NCBI GenBank assembly: GCA_023436825.1
Contig: JAEZHS010000442.1
Coordinates: 1-6,136, forward strand
Origin: Pseudomonadota bacterium
Lineage (GTDB): Bacteria > Pseudomonadota > Alphaproteobacteria > Reyranellales > Reyranellaceae
Direction: 5' to 3'
DNA: 6,136 bases
Shown here piece after piece: positions 5,504-6,136 of this stretch. Position numbers and translations under genes: made by a program. The first letter of the stretch is position 1. The number at the start of each line of letters is the position of its first letter. The notes below the pieces were generated by a model that did not search any database, was not told the origin of the DNA, and worked only from the letters and a program-made list of their open reading frames with translations.

Positions 5504-6136
5504 TGGCTGAACGCGCGCCGGAGGAGATCGAGGCAGCGCGCAAGCTCTTCGCCGGCCCGTGCGAGTTCGTGGCCGGCGCCGCCTCGTTCGACTCCCTGCC
5601 GGCGATCGCGCTGCCTGAGATCGCCTTCGCCGGCCGCTCCAATGTCGGCAAGTCGAGCCTGGTGAACGCGCTCACCGGCCGCAGCACGCTCGCGCGCACC
5701 TCGTCCAAGCCCGGCCATACGCGGCAGATCAACTTCTTCGACCTCGCCGGGCGGATCTTCCTGGTCGATCTGCCGGGCTACGGCTTCGCCCAGGTCTCGC
5801 GCTCGATGAAGGAGGCATGGCAGGACCTCGCTTCGGCCTATCTGCGCGGCCGGCCGACGCTGAAGCGCGTCTGCCTGCTGATCGATTCGCGGCATGGCGT
5901 GAAGGAGACCGACCGCGAGACCATGAAGAACCTCGACAAGGCCGCGGTGTCCTACCAGCTCGTGCTGACCAAGTGCGACCAGCTCAGGGCCGCCGACGTG
6001 CCGCGCGCCGTCGCCGCCGCCGAAGCGGTCGCCCGCAAGCACGGCGCCGCCCATCCCGAGGTGCTGCCGACAAGCAGCGAGACAGGGCTTGGAATTCCGG
6101 AGCTAAGGGCCGAGATCGCGACGGTAGGCCTAGGTT
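5503..6136 (+). CDS. engB: Ribosome biogenesis GTPase EngB (YihA/YsxC), 3' end cut by window
   Basis: TRAFAC-class GTPase of the TrmE-Era-EngA-EngB branch, needed for late assembly of the 50S subunit; cytosolic. My translation gives 211 codons with no stop. All five GTPase motifs are present: G1 GRSNVGKS (44-51), G2 Thr73 in KPGHTRQINFF, G3 DLPG (89-92) followed by the EngB-typical YGFAQV, G4 TKCD (156-159), and G5 TSSETG (190-195). The order and spacing match EngB rather than Era or EngA, and the N-terminal FAGPCEFVAGA (16-26) is the usual EngB lead-in. The family is about 195-220 residues, so the stop is probably within a few codons of the window edge. The start ATG overlaps the yidC stop by one base (TGATG), indicating translational coupling. 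In alphaproteobacteria argB often follows. Confidence 0.97.
   Translation, partial: MAERAPEEIEAARKLFAGPCEFVAGAASFDSLPAIALPEIAFAGRSNVGKSSLVNALTGRSTLARTSSKPGHTRQINFFDLAGRIFLVDLPGYGFAQVSRSMKEAWQDLASAYLRGRPTLKRVCLLIDSRHGVKETDRETMKNLDKAAVSYQLVLTKCDQLRAADVPRAVAAAEAVARKHGAAHPEVLPTSSETGLGIPELRAEIATVGLG

Noticed and set aside
5311..6054. A 247-codon minus-strand open frame opposite the yidC end and engB
   Set aside because: Antisense to the intact GTPase motifs of EngB; composition is typical of a shadow frame.

Overview
The window looks like chromosomal DNA from a high-GC member of the Alphaproteobacteria. The main reason is the rpmH-rnpA-yidD-yidC-engB order with tight or overlapping junctions, a typical alphaproteobacterial layout (often followed by argB). 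The L34 protein and the Lys in place of the E. coli YidC groove Arg fit this class. The order or genus cannot be fixed from the sequence alone. No mobile element, CRISPR array, tRNA or rRNA was seen.

Left arm (1-2607, minus strand): three genes read leftward. First comes a small glutathione S-transferase family protein (1966-2607). After a 90-base gap with a possible weak terminator comes a TVP38/TMEM64 (VTT/DedA-type) membrane protein (1159-1875). It overlaps by 20 bases a mercuric-reductase-like FAD/NAD(P) disulfide oxidoreductase (1-1178), which runs off the left edge before its C-terminal dimerisation domain is complete. The overlap makes the membrane protein and the oxidoreductase a likely functional pair.

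Centre (2608-2796): a divergent intergenic region. It holds a good sigma-70-like promoter facing right (TTGACT, 17 bases, TATTAC). A strong 8-bp GC hairpin with a T-rich 3' flank lies at the predicted start of the rpmH transcript, followed by an AAAGGAG ribosome binding site.

Right arm (2797-6136, plus strand): a compact operon for ribosome and envelope biogenesis. It encodes ribosomal protein L34 (rpmH), the RNase P protein (rnpA, probable TTG start), the small membrane-insertion factor YidD, the membrane insertase YidC and the ribosome-assembly GTPase EngB/YihA (cut off by the right edge, probably only a few codons short). Junctions are a 14-base gap, a 4-base ATGA overlap, a 12-base gap and a 1-base TGATG overlap, so translational coupling is likely throughout. 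The products link ribosome and tRNA maturation to insertion of membrane proteins.

This is mostly a conserved housekeeping region, and I found no convincing new system. The points most worth checking are the hairpin ahead of rpmH, the rnpA frame that stays open across the whole of rpmH, and the overlapping TVP38-oxidoreductase pair.
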